Assembly (NCBI RefSeq): GCF_030816015.1
Contig: NZ_JAUSXN010000001.1
Coordinates: 3,162,001-3,226,000, forward strand
DNA length: 64,000 bases
Direction: 5' to 3'
Source: Pedobacter sp. W3I1
GTDB taxonomy: Bacteria > Bacteroidota > Bacteroidia > Sphingobacteriales > Sphingobacteriaceae
Within the stretch, counting starts at the first letter, position 1. Every line of letters begins with the position of its first letter. Below, in pieces: positions 52,250 through 60,781 of the stretch. Under the pieces are notes generated by a model, which ran no database searches, had not been told where the DNA came from, and was given only the letters and a program-made list of their open reading frames with translations. A program made the position numbers and the translations under genes.

Positions 52250-52264
52250 ACTAAACTATTTAGT
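52250..52264. promoter_or_regulatory. Palindrome ACTAAA-N3-TTTAGT
   Basis: A perfect 6-bp inverted repeat just upstream of the GIY-YIG gene. Its half-site resembles the ACTAA halves of the element at 52313-52333, so it may be a second operator of the adjacent regulator. Confidence 0.45.
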
Positions 52265-52289
52265 ATACCCTCTTGCAAATCAAAATAAT

Positions 52290-52333
52290 ATTACTAACTT
52301 TATGAGCATAAAATTACTAACTATTTTAGTAAT
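52290..52333. promoter_or_regulatory. Operator candidate of the S24 regulator (ATTACTAA sites)
   Basis: ATTACTAA (52313-52320) and TTAGTAAT (52326-52333) form an 8-bp inverted repeat with a 5-base spacer, and a further direct half-site ATTACTAA lies at 52290-52297. The group ends 27 bases before the regulator ATG, a suitable position for autorepression. Confidence 0.55.
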
Positions 52334-52360
52334 TCCAAATTTATTTTAAAATTTATTTTT

Positions 52361-53137
52361 ATGTCAAATATTTCAAATAATTTAAAGTACCTCAGGAAGA
52401 AAAAAGGCCATACACAGCAAAATTTCGCTGATATTATGGAAATCAAGAGATCGCTCATCGGCGCTTACGAGGAAGACCGGGCGGAACCTAAATATGATTT
52501 GCTAAAAAAAATAGCCGAATACTTTGATCTTACCATCGATGAATTCATCAATGAGAAAATATCTGACAGCTGGAAACCGAAGCCAAAAAGCCAGGGATCT
52601 AACCTTAGGGTACTCAGTATTTCTGTTGATCAGAACGACCGCGAAAACATCGAACTGGTTCCGGTTAAAGCAAGTGCTGGTTACTTGAACGGCTTTTCAG
52701 ACCCTCAATATATTAGTGATCTGCCAAAATTTCAACTTCCCTTAGCTGCATTAAGGCAAGGTACATTCAGGGCTTTTGAAATTATGGGCGATAGTATGTT
52801 ACCCGTTCAACCTGGCAGTGTGATTATTGGCGAATACCTGGATAACTGGAATGAGGTAAAAACTGGCGAAACCTACATCGTGATTAGTAAAAATGAAGGT
52901 GTAGTATATAAAAGAGCGGGTAACCGTTTCAGAGAGAATAAAGATTTAAAGCTGATATCAGATAATAAGGTATACGATGCTTATACAATTGCTGCCGACG
53001 ACATCCTGGAAATCTGGAAAGCCAAAGCATATATATCGACCTCATTACCTGAGCCTGCACCAGACCCAACAATGGAAACCTTGACACAAATGATGGCGCA
53101 AATGCAGAAATCAATCTCTCAGTTAAATAAAAATTAA
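52361..53137 (+). CDS. LexA/CI-like transcriptional regulator, HTH-S24
   Basis: A 258-residue regulator: N-terminal XRE helix-turn-helix (about 5-63, LRKKKGHTQQNFADIMEIKRSLIGAYEE) and a C-terminal S24 LexA-type peptidase-like domain (about 95-225). The self-cleavage machinery looks complete: Ala106-Gly107 in KASAGYLNG, Ser145 in MGDSM and Lys184 in VVYKR. It may therefore respond to RecA activation as LexA or lambda CI do, which is inference. A Pro-rich then Gln/Met-rich tail (about 229-258) is extra. No phage genes are nearby. Palindromic sites upstream suggest autoregulation. Confidence 0.9.
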   Translation: MSNISNNLKYLRKKKGHTQQNFADIMEIKRSLIGAYEEDRAEPKYDLLKKIAEYFDLTIDEFINEKISDSWKPKPKSQGSNLRVLSISVDQNDRENIELVPVKASAGYLNGFSDPQYISDLPKFQLPLAALRQGTFRAFEIMGDSMLPVQPGSVIIGEYLDNWNEVKTGETYIVISKNEGVVYKRAGNRFRENKDLKLISDNKVYDAYTIAADDILEIWKAKAYISTSLPEPAPDPTMETLTQMMAQMQKSISQLNKN

Positions 53138-53216
53138 CACTTTTTAACAACAGCCGATTAAACTGTTTGCGTTTTTATGTATCTATTGATTTAACAAACA
53201 CATAAAAGAACATAAC

Positions 53217-53669
53217 ATGAAAAAGGCAATTTTAACAATAGCAATTGCAGTAATGGGATTAACCGCTGCATTTGCTCAAGACACTACAAAGAGAGTAAGA
53301 CGGGCAATGCCTAAAATGACTGCCGAGCAAAGAGCAGATAGGGTAACCGCTAGATTAGAAAAACAGCTAAGCTTAACCGCTGATCAAAAAACCAAAATTT
53401 ATGCTATTGAGTTAGAAAATGCAAAGAAAATGGAGGCCTGGAGATCTGCTGATCAAGGCGACATGAAAGGTAAAATGAAAGCGCGTAAAGCAGCTATTGA
53501 TGAGCAAAAAGCTAAAATAGATGGCATTTTAACTGCTGAACAAAAAACCAAAATGGATGCCTTCCGTGCTGAGGCCAAAGAAAAAGGTGAGAAAATGAGA
53601 AAAGGAATGGGTGGCAGAGGTAAAAAAGACAAAGCACCTGTAGTTTCTAATCCTCCAGCACAAGGATAA
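53217..53669 (+). CDS. Secreted Spy/CpxP-like (LTXXQ / DUF4890) protein
   Basis: A 150-residue exported, highly charged helical protein. Signal peptide about 1-20 (ending TAAFAQD). Two related helical units, LTADQKTKIYAIELENAKKM and LTAEQKTKMDAFRAEAKEKG, carry the LTXXQ-type motif known from the periplasmic chaperones Spy and CpxP. Lys and Met are abundant, and the tail is Gly/Lys/Pro-rich. A holdase or metal/stress role is inferred from the family. It is monocistronic and ends in a strong terminator. Confidence 0.8.
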   Translation: MKKAILTIAIAVMGLTAAFAQDTTKRVRRAMPKMTAEQRADRVTARLEKQLSLTADQKTKIYAIELENAKKMEAWRSADQGDMKGKMKARKAAIDEQKAKIDGILTAEQKTKMDAFRAEAKEKGEKMRKGMGGRGKKDKAPVVSNPPAQG

Positions 53670-53699
53670 TAGTACAAACATTAATTAATTATATTTTTG

Positions 53700-53731
53700 A
53701 AAGCGTTCCGATTATTCGGGGCGCTTTTTTT
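53700..53731 (+). terminator. Rho-independent terminator
   Basis: AAAGCGTTCCGA (53700-53711) and TCGGGGCGCTTT (53716-53727) form a 12-bp stem (two G-U pairs) with a TTAT loop, followed by T residues. The T tract ends about 11 bases before the bioF start. Confidence 0.92.
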
Positions 53732-53742
53732 ACTTTTGACCG

Positions 53743-54864
53743 ATGAGCAAAATTGAACAGTTTCTTAATGGTAAACTTCAGGAACGAAAAGATAACCTTT
53801 CGATCAGGAATTTATCAACGAACATCCCTCCTTTTGATTTTTGTTCAAATGATTATTTAGGTTTTGCCAGATCTGGTGAATTAAAAAATTTGATCGGCGA
53901 AACCCTGGCAGCATTGCCTAATTACCTGAATGGCGCTGGTGGTTCGCGACTGTTAAGCGGAAATACCAAATTTACGGAAGAAACCGAACAGTTTATTGCC
54001 GATTTTCATCTGGCCGAAAGCGGATTAATCTTTAACTCTGGTTACGATGCCAATGTTGGGCTGCTATCTAGCATCCCGCAACGTGGCGACACGATTATCA
54101 CTGACGAATTGATTCATGCGAGTATTATAGATGGCTGTAGATTAAGCCATGCTATACGTTATAAATTTCTTCATAATGATATAAACGATCTTGAAAACAA
54201 ACTTAAACTGGCAAAAGGGAACATATTTGTGGTGGTAGAAAGCGTTTATTCTATGGATGGAGATATTTCACCATTAATAGCGATATCGAATCTTTGCGAG
54301 CGCTACCAGGCCAGCCTGATTGTGGATGAAGCTCATGCTATAGGCGTTTTTGGCGCAAACGGTCGCGGATTGATCAACCAGCTTAACCTAACTGATCAGG
54401 TATTCGCACGCATTGTTACCTTTGGAAAAGCCTTAGGGTTACATGGAGCCATTATTTTAGGAAGTAAAAACTTACGCCATTACCTGATTAATTTTGCACG
54501 ATCGTTCATTTACACCACAGCTGCTCCTATTCATAATATCGTTGCGGTTAGTTCTGCGTACCAACACTTAAATAAAATTGATCATCAGCTTATTCACCAA
54601 AAAATTGCGTTGTTTAGAAAAGCGTTAAAAGAACAGAAGATCGATGCACTCGATAGCGAAAGTACTATTCAGGGGATTTTGTTTTCATCAAACGAAGCAA
54701 CCAAACTGGCCGCTAAAACACTGCAAAGCAAAGGTTTCGATGTACGGGCAATATTAAGTCCAACAGTAGCACCAGGCAAAGAAAGGCTCAGAATCTGCCT
54801 TCACACCTTTAATACCGACGAGGAAATTATTTCGTTGGTTAATCATCTTAAAGAATTAAATTAA
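53743..54864 (+). CDS. bioF: 8-amino-7-oxononanoate synthase
   Basis: A 373-residue PLP-dependent alpha-oxoamine synthase joining pimeloyl-thioester and alanine in biotin synthesis. Visible: FCSNDYLGFA near residue 28-37, GAGGSRLLSGN, the PLP-contacting VDEAHAIGVFGANGRG, and PLP-binding Lys229 in TFGKALGLHGA. Length is slightly shorter than the E. coli enzyme (384). The related KBL/SPT enzymes share these motifs, but direct coupling to bioD supports bioF. Confidence 0.92.
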   Translation: MSKIEQFLNGKLQERKDNLSIRNLSTNIPPFDFCSNDYLGFARSGELKNLIGETLAALPNYLNGAGGSRLLSGNTKFTEETEQFIADFHLAESGLIFNSGYDANVGLLSSIPQRGDTIITDELIHASIIDGCRLSHAIRYKFLHNDINDLENKLKLAKGNIFVVVESVYSMDGDISPLIAISNLCERYQASLIVDEAHAIGVFGANGRGLINQLNLTDQVFARIVTFGKALGLHGAIILGSKNLRHYLINFARSFIYTTAAPIHNIVAVSSAYQHLNKIDHQLIHQKIALFRKALKEQKIDALDSESTIQGILFSSNEATKLAAKTLQSKGFDVRAILSPTVAPGKERLRICLHTFNTDEEIISLVNHLKELN

Positions 54865-55473
54865 ATGGCTAAATACTTTATCACAGGAATTGGTACAGGA
54901 ATCGGAAAAACATTGATCAGTGCCATTTTAACAGAAAAATTAAAGGCAGATTATTGGAAACCGATCCAATCTGGAGATTTAGATACCAGCGATAGTATAA
55001 CAATAGATCGTTTAATTAGCAATACACAAACGGTTATCCACCCAGAAAGCTACAGATTAACACAGCCCCTATCACCGCATTTATCGGCGAAATTAGATGG
55101 TATTGAGATTGATCTTGATAAAATCAATATTCCTTTAACTGATAACCACTTAGTTATTGAAGGCGCTGGTGGTTTAATGGTCCCCTTAAACGAAAACGAA
55201 CTGATTATTGACCTAATCAAAAAGTTGAATGTAGAAGTGATATTGGTTTCACAGAACTATCTGGGCAGCATTAACCATACGCTTTTATCAATCAATCTAC
55301 TTAAACAATACGAAATCCCAATTAAAGGAGTCATTTTCAATGGCGATGAAAATCTTGAAACGGAAAGATATATTCAGCAATATGCTAAAATAAAAAAGCT
55401 AGGTAGCGTACCTAATTTAAAAAATATCGATAGAGAAAAAGTACTGGCTGTCGGCCAAAATCTTTTTATTTAA
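54865..55473 (+). CDS. bioD: Dethiobiotin synthetase
   Basis: A 202-residue ATP-dependent carboxylase closing the ureido ring of dethiobiotin. P-loop GIGTGIGKTLIS (about 8-19), substrate-binding KPIQSGD, PLSPHLSAK, and VIEGAGGLMVPLNE are all present. It starts on the base after the bioF stop, so the two are translated from one mRNA. bioA, bioB and bioC are not in the window. Confidence 0.94.
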   Translation: MAKYFITGIGTGIGKTLISAILTEKLKADYWKPIQSGDLDTSDSITIDRLISNTQTVIHPESYRLTQPLSPHLSAKLDGIEIDLDKINIPLTDNHLVIEGAGGLMVPLNENELIIDLIKKLNVEVILVSQNYLGSINHTLLSINLLKQYEIPIKGVIFNGDENLETERYIQQYAKIKKLGSVPNLKNIDREKVLAVGQNLFI

Positions 55474-55845
55474 CAAAGCCCACAAGCCAGATATAATATG
55501 TCTTTTGGGAAAGCAGTTGTCGATGCTTCTTTTGAAGTTTCGTCCTGTTTTCTGCTTGTAGTCCCGATTTGAAGGAAATCGGAAGCTACCGCGTCACCCA
55601 GGTTTAGGAATGTAAAGTTTCTGCAACTATTAAAGGTAGAAAAGCATAAAGCAGAATTTATTTCTTCATTGAATCCACACCTCTAATAGTAGTATTGGCA
55701 GTGCCACCTAAACCCGATCCAAGCGGAATGCTCCCGATTTTTCATCGGAGCAGAAGCGAGAGCGGGATTGCTGCTGCCTAATTCTACTATCCCTGCTTTC
55801 CAAAAATATGCCCAGCTTAAACCTGCAAACAACTATTCTTTAAAC
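55474..55845. other. 372-base spacer with repeat-like sequence
   Basis: No ORF that I can support between the convergent bioD and SGNH-hydrolase genes. The segment near 55700-55790 contains a GCTCCCGATTTTTCATCGGAGC hairpin, with a CGATTTTTCATCGG core also found at 1361-1374 inside a REP-A repeat. Another hairpin-like word pair CCCGATTTGAAGGAAATCGG is at about 55564. It looks like decayed dispersed repeats. Confidence 0.5.
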
Positions 55846-56544
55846 TTAACGCTCTGTTAGATAACCAGCTTTTTTAAGAAAATCGGCCCAAACCTGGTAC
55901 CCAGCAGGAATAAGGTGTAAACCATCTTTGGTAAGCTCAGCCCTTAAATGTTTGTCCTGATCGGTAAAATTTGGATACAGATCGATAACGGTTACATTTT
56001 TAGACGCAAATTTTCTGATTTCATCATTCAACCAAAGAATGTGTTCGTCTTTGCCATAATGGTTTTTAAATTTTTCGAAAGCACTGTTAACTGGCAAAAG
56101 CGTATTGAAATAGATGTGCGTTTTCTTAGAACCTTTTCTGATTCTGGCAATCATTGTTTTATAATTCCTTAAGATCACACTATCTGGAATATTCCTGGAG
56201 ATATCGTTTATACCGATCAGGATAAACACTTTTGCTGGTTTACCATCAATCACATCTTGCAAACGCTCTAAAACACCAAAAGTAATATCACCAGAAATCC
56301 CCCTGTTTTTTGCTTGTGGAAGATCTAAAAGTTTAGCCCAATCTGTTCCGGCAGTAATGCTGTTGCCTAAAAATACAATATCCTTTCTTGACTTTGGATC
56401 TGCTTTAAACTTAGCCACCAGCTCCACATATTTCCCCGGACGATAGGTGCTGTCCCATTTTACTTCCTGCGCTTTTAATGCCGTTAAATTCAGCAGTAAT
56501 AATGTACAAGAAGCTAATAATAGCTTATTAAAAAGTGATTTCAT
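55846..56544 (-). CDS. Exported SGNH/GDSL-type hydrolase
   Basis: A 232-residue exported esterase-like protein, signal peptide about 1-25 (LLLLNLTALKAQ). SGNH blocks: FLGNSITAGTDW (block I, with Ser replacing GDSL by GNSI), GISGDITFGVLERL (Gly block II), VFILIGINDISRN (block III, Asn), and DGLHLIPAGYQVWA (block V, Asp and His). The substrate could be an acyl ester on a sugar or lipid. As the last gene of the minus-strand cluster with a GDPD and a metallophosphoesterase, it might deacylate phospholipid-derived substrates (inference). Confidence 0.88.
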   Translation of the reverse strand: MKSLFNKLLLASCTLLLLNLTALKAQEVKWDSTYRPGKYVELVAKFKADPKSRKDIVFLGNSITAGTDWAKLLDLPQAKNRGISGDITFGVLERLQDVIDGKPAKVFILIGINDISRNIPDSVILRNYKTMIARIRKGSKKTHIYFNTLLPVNSAFEKFKNHYGKDEHILWLNDEIRKFASKNVTVIDLYPNFTDQDKHLRAELTKDGLHLIPAGYQVWADFLKKAGYLTER

Positions 56545-56573
56545 ATTATATCTAGTTATTAGGGTCTAAAGTA

Positions 56574-57473
56574 CTATTTTGCCTGAACTAAAATATCCGG
56601 ATAATCAGAAATAATGCCATCAACGTTTAATGCCTTTAGTTTTTGGATATCGCCTAAAGTATTGGCTGTCCAGGGAATAATTTTTACGCCATCTGCATGT
56701 GCTTTTTTAACCAGTTCCTCATTCACCATTTGCCAAACCGGACTTAAAATAAATGGTTTAAAGCCTAAATCGGCAATATTTTCTTCATATGTTTTTTTAT
56801 TGGCAACCAAAAAAGAGGTTTTCATTTTCGGATACTTTTCATGGATAATCTGAATTGTCCTTTTATCGAAAGACTGGATCACTACAAAATCAGCGATCTT
56901 TTTCTTTATAACTACATCCATTAAAAGCTTAACAAACGCTTCGGGTTTAGGATTAGTGATACCATCGCCGCTTTCGCTGCATTTAGTTTCGATATTATAG
57001 AAAAACTGCTTGCGTTTATGGGTTTTAATATCATGCTGAACGGCATCAATCAGATCGGAAAGTAAAGAAAGATGTGTTTTTTCTTTTTTCTGCTGGGGAA
57101 ACAGCTCATAATATTTGGTGCCAAGATCAAATTGTTTGATTTCATCGTAATTCATTCCAAAAATCGGGTATTTCTTAGCATCAGTTGCCGGAATGTCTTT
57201 TCCTTCAGGTGTAAGCATAAATGCCGGACTTAGATAATCGTCATGTGTTACCACTACTTTATTGTCTTTAGAGATGTGGGTATCCATTTCCAAAGTGGTA
57301 ATTCCTTCTATTTTCATAGCGTTTAACATGGCTAAAATTGTGTTTTCGGGCATAAGTCCACGCCCGCCACGATGTGCTTCTGCGCTAAATGCCGGAAATT
57401 TAACTTCCTGACTAAATGATTTAGCTGCAAATGCAGATAAGAAAATAAAAATTGCTGTTGTATTAAGTTTCAT
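56574..57473 (-). CDS. Glycerophosphodiester phosphodiesterase
   Basis: A 299-residue exported GDPD-fold enzyme that splits glycerophosphodiesters into glycerol-3-phosphate and an alcohol. Signal peptide about 1-21 (ending AAKSFSQ). Catalytic features: EAHRGGRGLMPENTILA (His-Arg and Glu), LEMDTHISKDNKVVVTHDD (metal-binding Glu/Asp and catalytic His), and near the end IIPWTANTLGDIQKL with NVDGIISDYPD. It lies 30 bases upstream of the SGNH gene in the same operon direction and downstream of the SusCD-DUF5689-phosphoesterase genes. Confidence 0.93.
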   Translation of the reverse strand: MKLNTTAIFIFLSAFAAKSFSQEVKFPAFSAEAHRGGRGLMPENTILAMLNAMKIEGITTLEMDTHISKDNKVVVTHDDYLSPAFMLTPEGKDIPATDAKKYPIFGMNYDEIKQFDLGTKYYELFPQQKKEKTHLSLLSDLIDAVQHDIKTHKRKQFFYNIETKCSESGDGITNPKPEAFVKLLMDVVIKKKIADFVVIQSFDKRTIQIIHEKYPKMKTSFLVANKKTYEENIADLGFKPFILSPVWQMVNEELVKKAHADGVKIIPWTANTLGDIQKLKALNVDGIISDYPDILVQAK

Positions 57474-57662
57474 ATTTAGAAGGGATTATAGTGGCGTCAG
57501 AATTTAGAAGGGATTATAGTGGCGTCAGATGTTACCATCTGACGCTATCAATCTATTTTAAATTTAATTTTAGAAAGAGACTTTTAAAGATTCAGCCAGA
57601 TGGTAAAATCTGGTAGCACCGATATTTTTGAATTAGCATTTGTCGGATGGTAACATACGACA
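57474..57662. repeat. Tandem 28-bp duplication and REP-C palindromes
   Basis: ATTTAGAAGGGATTATAGTG and following bases are repeated head to tail with period 28 (from 57474 and 57502). The second unit runs into a perfect REP-C palindrome GCGTCAGATG/CATCTGACGC (57522-57545). Two degenerate REP-C copies follow near 57595-57616 and 57641-57662. The block separates the GDPD gene from the phosphoesterase gene. Confidence 0.8.
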
Positions 57663-57690
57663 GCACGACAAAGATCTGACAGCACATGAG

Positions 57691-59097
57691 TTACGCATTA
57701 ATTTCAGCCTCAAATTCTTCTCCGAAGCGGTCTGTAGCTACTACTTTAACTTTTTTAACCGATGGCTCGAAATGTGCCATAAACAAATGGTCTGTTGATC
57801 TTGGCTCCACAAACGGCCTCGGATTTGGTAGCTTATCGCCTTTATACAGCTTTACTGCCAGTGGATCATAACCATCTTGTTGTGCCAATGCGCCCATTGG
57901 TTTGCCATCAAGGAAATATTCAACCTTCCATTCAGGATCATAATTCCAAACGTTGGCAATTAATCTTTTTTGATTGGTTAAGGTATCAACATAGATATCA
58001 AGCTGCTCTTTACGATCTCTCCCTGTCGATTTGTAGTACCATTTCAAATTGGTTCCATCTACTTCATAAACGCCATAACCACGCGGCGTACCATCTTCGC
58101 AAATCGGGCCTGTCCACCAGCCACCACAAACGGTACCATGGTTATGTTCGTAAATGCCATTCTTGATTACATTCTTGTTAAAATGCGTATGTCCCGACAT
58201 GATATGAACGTTTTTGAAATCTTTTAGTAGGGCATAAAAATCATTGTTGTTTTTAACAGAGTTATGTACCGGGATATGAAGACAGATGATCAGTAATGCA
58301 TCTTTAGGCACCAGTTGAAGATCTTTAGCCAACCATTCTAATTGTGTTTGCGTAATATAGCCATCGTAAGTTCTTTCCACCCCTAAATAACGTACGTCAT
58401 CTAAAACAACGTAATGAGCTTTTCCTCTGTTAAAAGAGTAATACGTTGGCCCGTAATGTGCTTGAAAGGTTCGATCTGAAGTATCGTCGCCACCCTGCCT
58501 ATAATCCTGATCATGGTTTCCTAATGCCTGAAAAAATGGAATGCCAATTTCAGCGATAGCCTCATCGTATGCAGGAAAAAGATCGAAATTATCCCAAACT
58601 AAATCACCTACGCCGATGCCATGAACAGGTGTTTTCCCCATTCCTTTAACCACTTCTCTTGTATCGGGAACAGCGGTTTCCATCATTTGCTGAACATCCT
58701 TTTTATTCTTCACCTGAGGATCTGCCCAAATGATAAAGTTGTGTTTGTTGTCGTTTTGTTTTAACGGCTTAAGATCGAAATTTAATTTACCTGCGGTATC
58801 TGGTTTATAATAATGGCGGGCAATGTTACTTTCAGTTTTAAATTCGTAACCTGAAGGTGTGCTAATCCAGACAAATTTCGCCAGGGGATTAATTTCGATG
58901 GTGTAATAGCCTGATTTATCAGTTTGAACTAGGTTAAAGCCATCTGAAACTACAACGTTAGCTATTCCTTTTCCTTTACTTAATATCCTACCAGAAATTT
59001 TGTTTTCTAATAGCGATGAAAAAGAAAAAGCTTTGATACTAACAAATAGCGTTGTACCTAAAAGTGCAGATTTTTGAATAAAGGATCTTCTATTCAT
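57691..59097 (-). CDS. Exported calcineurin-like metallophosphoesterase with N-terminal beta domain
   Basis: A 468-residue exported phosphoesterase. Start ATG at 59097 gives MNRRSFIQKSALLGTTLF, a signal sequence with a twin-arginine-like RRSF. Residues about 30-125 form a carboxypeptidase-regulatory-like/metallophos N-terminal domain (SGRILSKGKGIANVVVSDGF). The catalytic domain follows: a DPQVKNKKDVQQM start, GVGDLVWDNFD, LGNHDQDYRQGG, LHIPVHNS and MSGHTHFNKN, giving the metal-ligand Asp/Asn/His series. A C-terminal domain (about 370-468) resembles the calcineurin-like C domain. It probably dephosphorylates extracytoplasmic organic phosphates imported by the SusCD pair. Confidence 0.9.
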   Translation of the reverse strand: MNRRSFIQKSALLGTTLFVSIKAFSFSSLLENKISGRILSKGKGIANVVVSDGFNLVQTDKSGYYTIEINPLAKFVWISTPSGYEFKTESNIARHYYKPDTAGKLNFDLKPLKQNDNKHNFIIWADPQVKNKKDVQQMMETAVPDTREVVKGMGKTPVHGIGVGDLVWDNFDLFPAYDEAIAEIGIPFFQALGNHDQDYRQGGDDTSDRTFQAHYGPTYYSFNRGKAHYVVLDDVRYLGVERTYDGYITQTQLEWLAKDLQLVPKDALLIICLHIPVHNSVKNNNDFYALLKDFKNVHIMSGHTHFNKNVIKNGIYEHNHGTVCGGWWTGPICEDGTPRGYGVYEVDGTNLKWYYKSTGRDRKEQLDIYVDTLTNQKRLIANVWNYDPEWKVEYFLDGKPMGALAQQDGYDPLAVKLYKGDKLPNPRPFVEPRSTDHLFMAHFEPSVKKVKVVATDRFGEEFEAEINA

Positions 59098-59193
59098 TAT
59101 GAATGATTTTTTACTTACAGCGGAAGAATATAAAATAATTTCTTCCGCAGATGACAAAGATTTTTATAGATATTTTTAACTTTTTATAATTTA

Positions 59194-60756
59194 TTATCTT
59201 ATTTCAGTTGCGTTAGCAGGCTCAATATCTGTAAGTGCTGAGGTTTTAGTTAAAAGAATTGGAGTTTGCGTTCTTGCTTTTACCCATTTATTTAATTTTG
59301 TATCATAAGCACCGCCTAAAAGGTAGAAATAGCCTAAATCTGCAGTTAAATAGGTTAACGATTGTGTATTTGTACCTGCTCTGTAAAAAGGTTGAGGAAC
59401 TAAATTTTGGGGATTAATGACATCGTAAATATCAGTATTACCAATTCTGTAACCTCCACCATAATTAGGGGCGCCGCCAGATTGATATAAAAGCCCGCCA
59501 GTACTAACCCACAATACATCGATAGGTACAGTAGCTCCGGTAACCTCAATACCTCTAAATACTGCCATCCCGAATGCATTACCACTATTTGCCATTAAAC
59601 CCGTGGTGGCATTACCAGTAACTGTACTAGCTGAGTTAAAACGATCGCTCACCTTATTATAATCTAATGCCCTAATCCATTTTGATGAGGCAATTGATGT
59701 AGAATTAGCGCCGTTAATTAATTTATTTATACCACCAACATAGAAAAATTCGCCTTTGCTTACAGTGCCAGAGGTTAGATTTATTTTGTAAGTACGCTGC
59801 TGGCCAGTTGCCCAACCTTGTGCTGGTACACCCGTTGGTACAGATGCTCCAGCATTATTAGAAACTATTAAAGAAAAAGGCGTGTTGGCAAAATTAATAT
59901 CTTTAGTAGCCCTGAGCTGAACGTATTCATTGTTGCCATCACCACCATTTACATCACTTATAAAGCCTGAAATTACACATTCAGGAGCATCAATGTTAGT
60001 GCTTAAAGCGCCAATATCATTAGCATTAGTTATACGTAGTTGTGGAAGTATTTTATCATTAACGATTTTATTGATTATTATCCCTTTATAATTACCAGAA
60101 TATGGTGGCTTTACAGATGCAAATGACGCGTTTGGATTGGTATAGAATCCGAAATCATTTGTACCATCATTTAAAACTTTATCGCCTGCTAAGGTTTCTG
60201 TAGCAGATAATGTTGGATTGAATGTGCATTTATAAATAGTTAGCAAAGTACATTCGTACCTATCTGGATAAGTAGCTATTAGATTGCCATATCCTCTCGA
60301 AATATATAAAGTTTTACCTGAAGCAATTTTAGTAACATCAGCAGCAGTTTTGCCCATAATTTGTAACGTACCATCAACACGTTTCAACACTCCCCCTTCA
60401 ATTTTAACATGAACAGAATCGCCAGGAACATATTTTGCAGCATCAACACCAATGTTTATGGCAATACCTCTTAATGAATCTAGCCCACCAACAATTCTAG
60501 TATTTTGAATGATGAGCAAACCCGATGGCAAATTATTGGTAGAATGATTAGAAATTACCTGTCCTTTAACCATACTGGCCCCACGCATATTTTCGGTTGT
60601 AAGCGTTACTTCAGTATTTTTATAAATTTTGCGTAAATCAACATTTGGGATAAACATACTAGGTGTTGATAATACGTAATCGGTATCTCTTTTACAACTT
60701 ATTATAACTGCAATACATCCTAGTGCAAACAGCATATTTCTTATTATTTTATTCAT
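59194..60756 (-). CDS. DUF5689-type surface lipoprotein
   Basis: A 520-residue predicted lipoprotein with signal and lipobox IAVIISC (Cys21). The N-terminal part (about 30-250) follows the DUF5689 pattern (VDLRKIYKNTEVTLTTENM, VKGQVISNHSTNNLPSGLLIIQ, IAINIGVDAAKYVPGDSVHV), an OB-like beta fold frequently found after SusD genes. The second half (about 260-510) is beta-rich without a recognised family. It is probably an outer-surface binding protein of the SusCD complex. It lies 25 bases after SusD. Confidence 0.85.
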   Translation of the reverse strand: MNKIIRNMLFALGCIAVIISCKRDTDYVLSTPSMFIPNVDLRKIYKNTEVTLTTENMRGASMVKGQVISNHSTNNLPSGLLIIQNTRIVGGLDSLRGIAINIGVDAAKYVPGDSVHVKIEGGVLKRVDGTLQIMGKTAADVTKIASGKTLYISRGYGNLIATYPDRYECTLLTIYKCTFNPTLSATETLAGDKVLNDGTNDFGFYTNPNASFASVKPPYSGNYKGIIINKIVNDKILPQLRITNANDIGALSTNIDAPECVISGFISDVNGGDGNNEYVQLRATKDINFANTPFSLIVSNNAGASVPTGVPAQGWATGQQRTYKINLTSGTVSKGEFFYVGGINKLINGANSTSIASSKWIRALDYNKVSDRFNSASTVTGNATTGLMANSGNAFGMAVFRGIEVTGATVPIDVLWVSTGGLLYQSGGAPNYGGGYRIGNTDIYDVINPQNLVPQPFYRAGTNTQSLTYLTADLGYFYLLGGAYDTKLNKWVKARTQTPILLTKTSALTDIEPANATEIR

Positions 60757-60781
60757 AACTTTTTAACTCAATTTTAAATAA

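Noticed and set aside
52361..53137. Prophage repressor marking an integrated phage
   Set aside because: No structural, replication or lysis genes within the surrounding 10 kb; biotin and cell-wall genes are on both sides.
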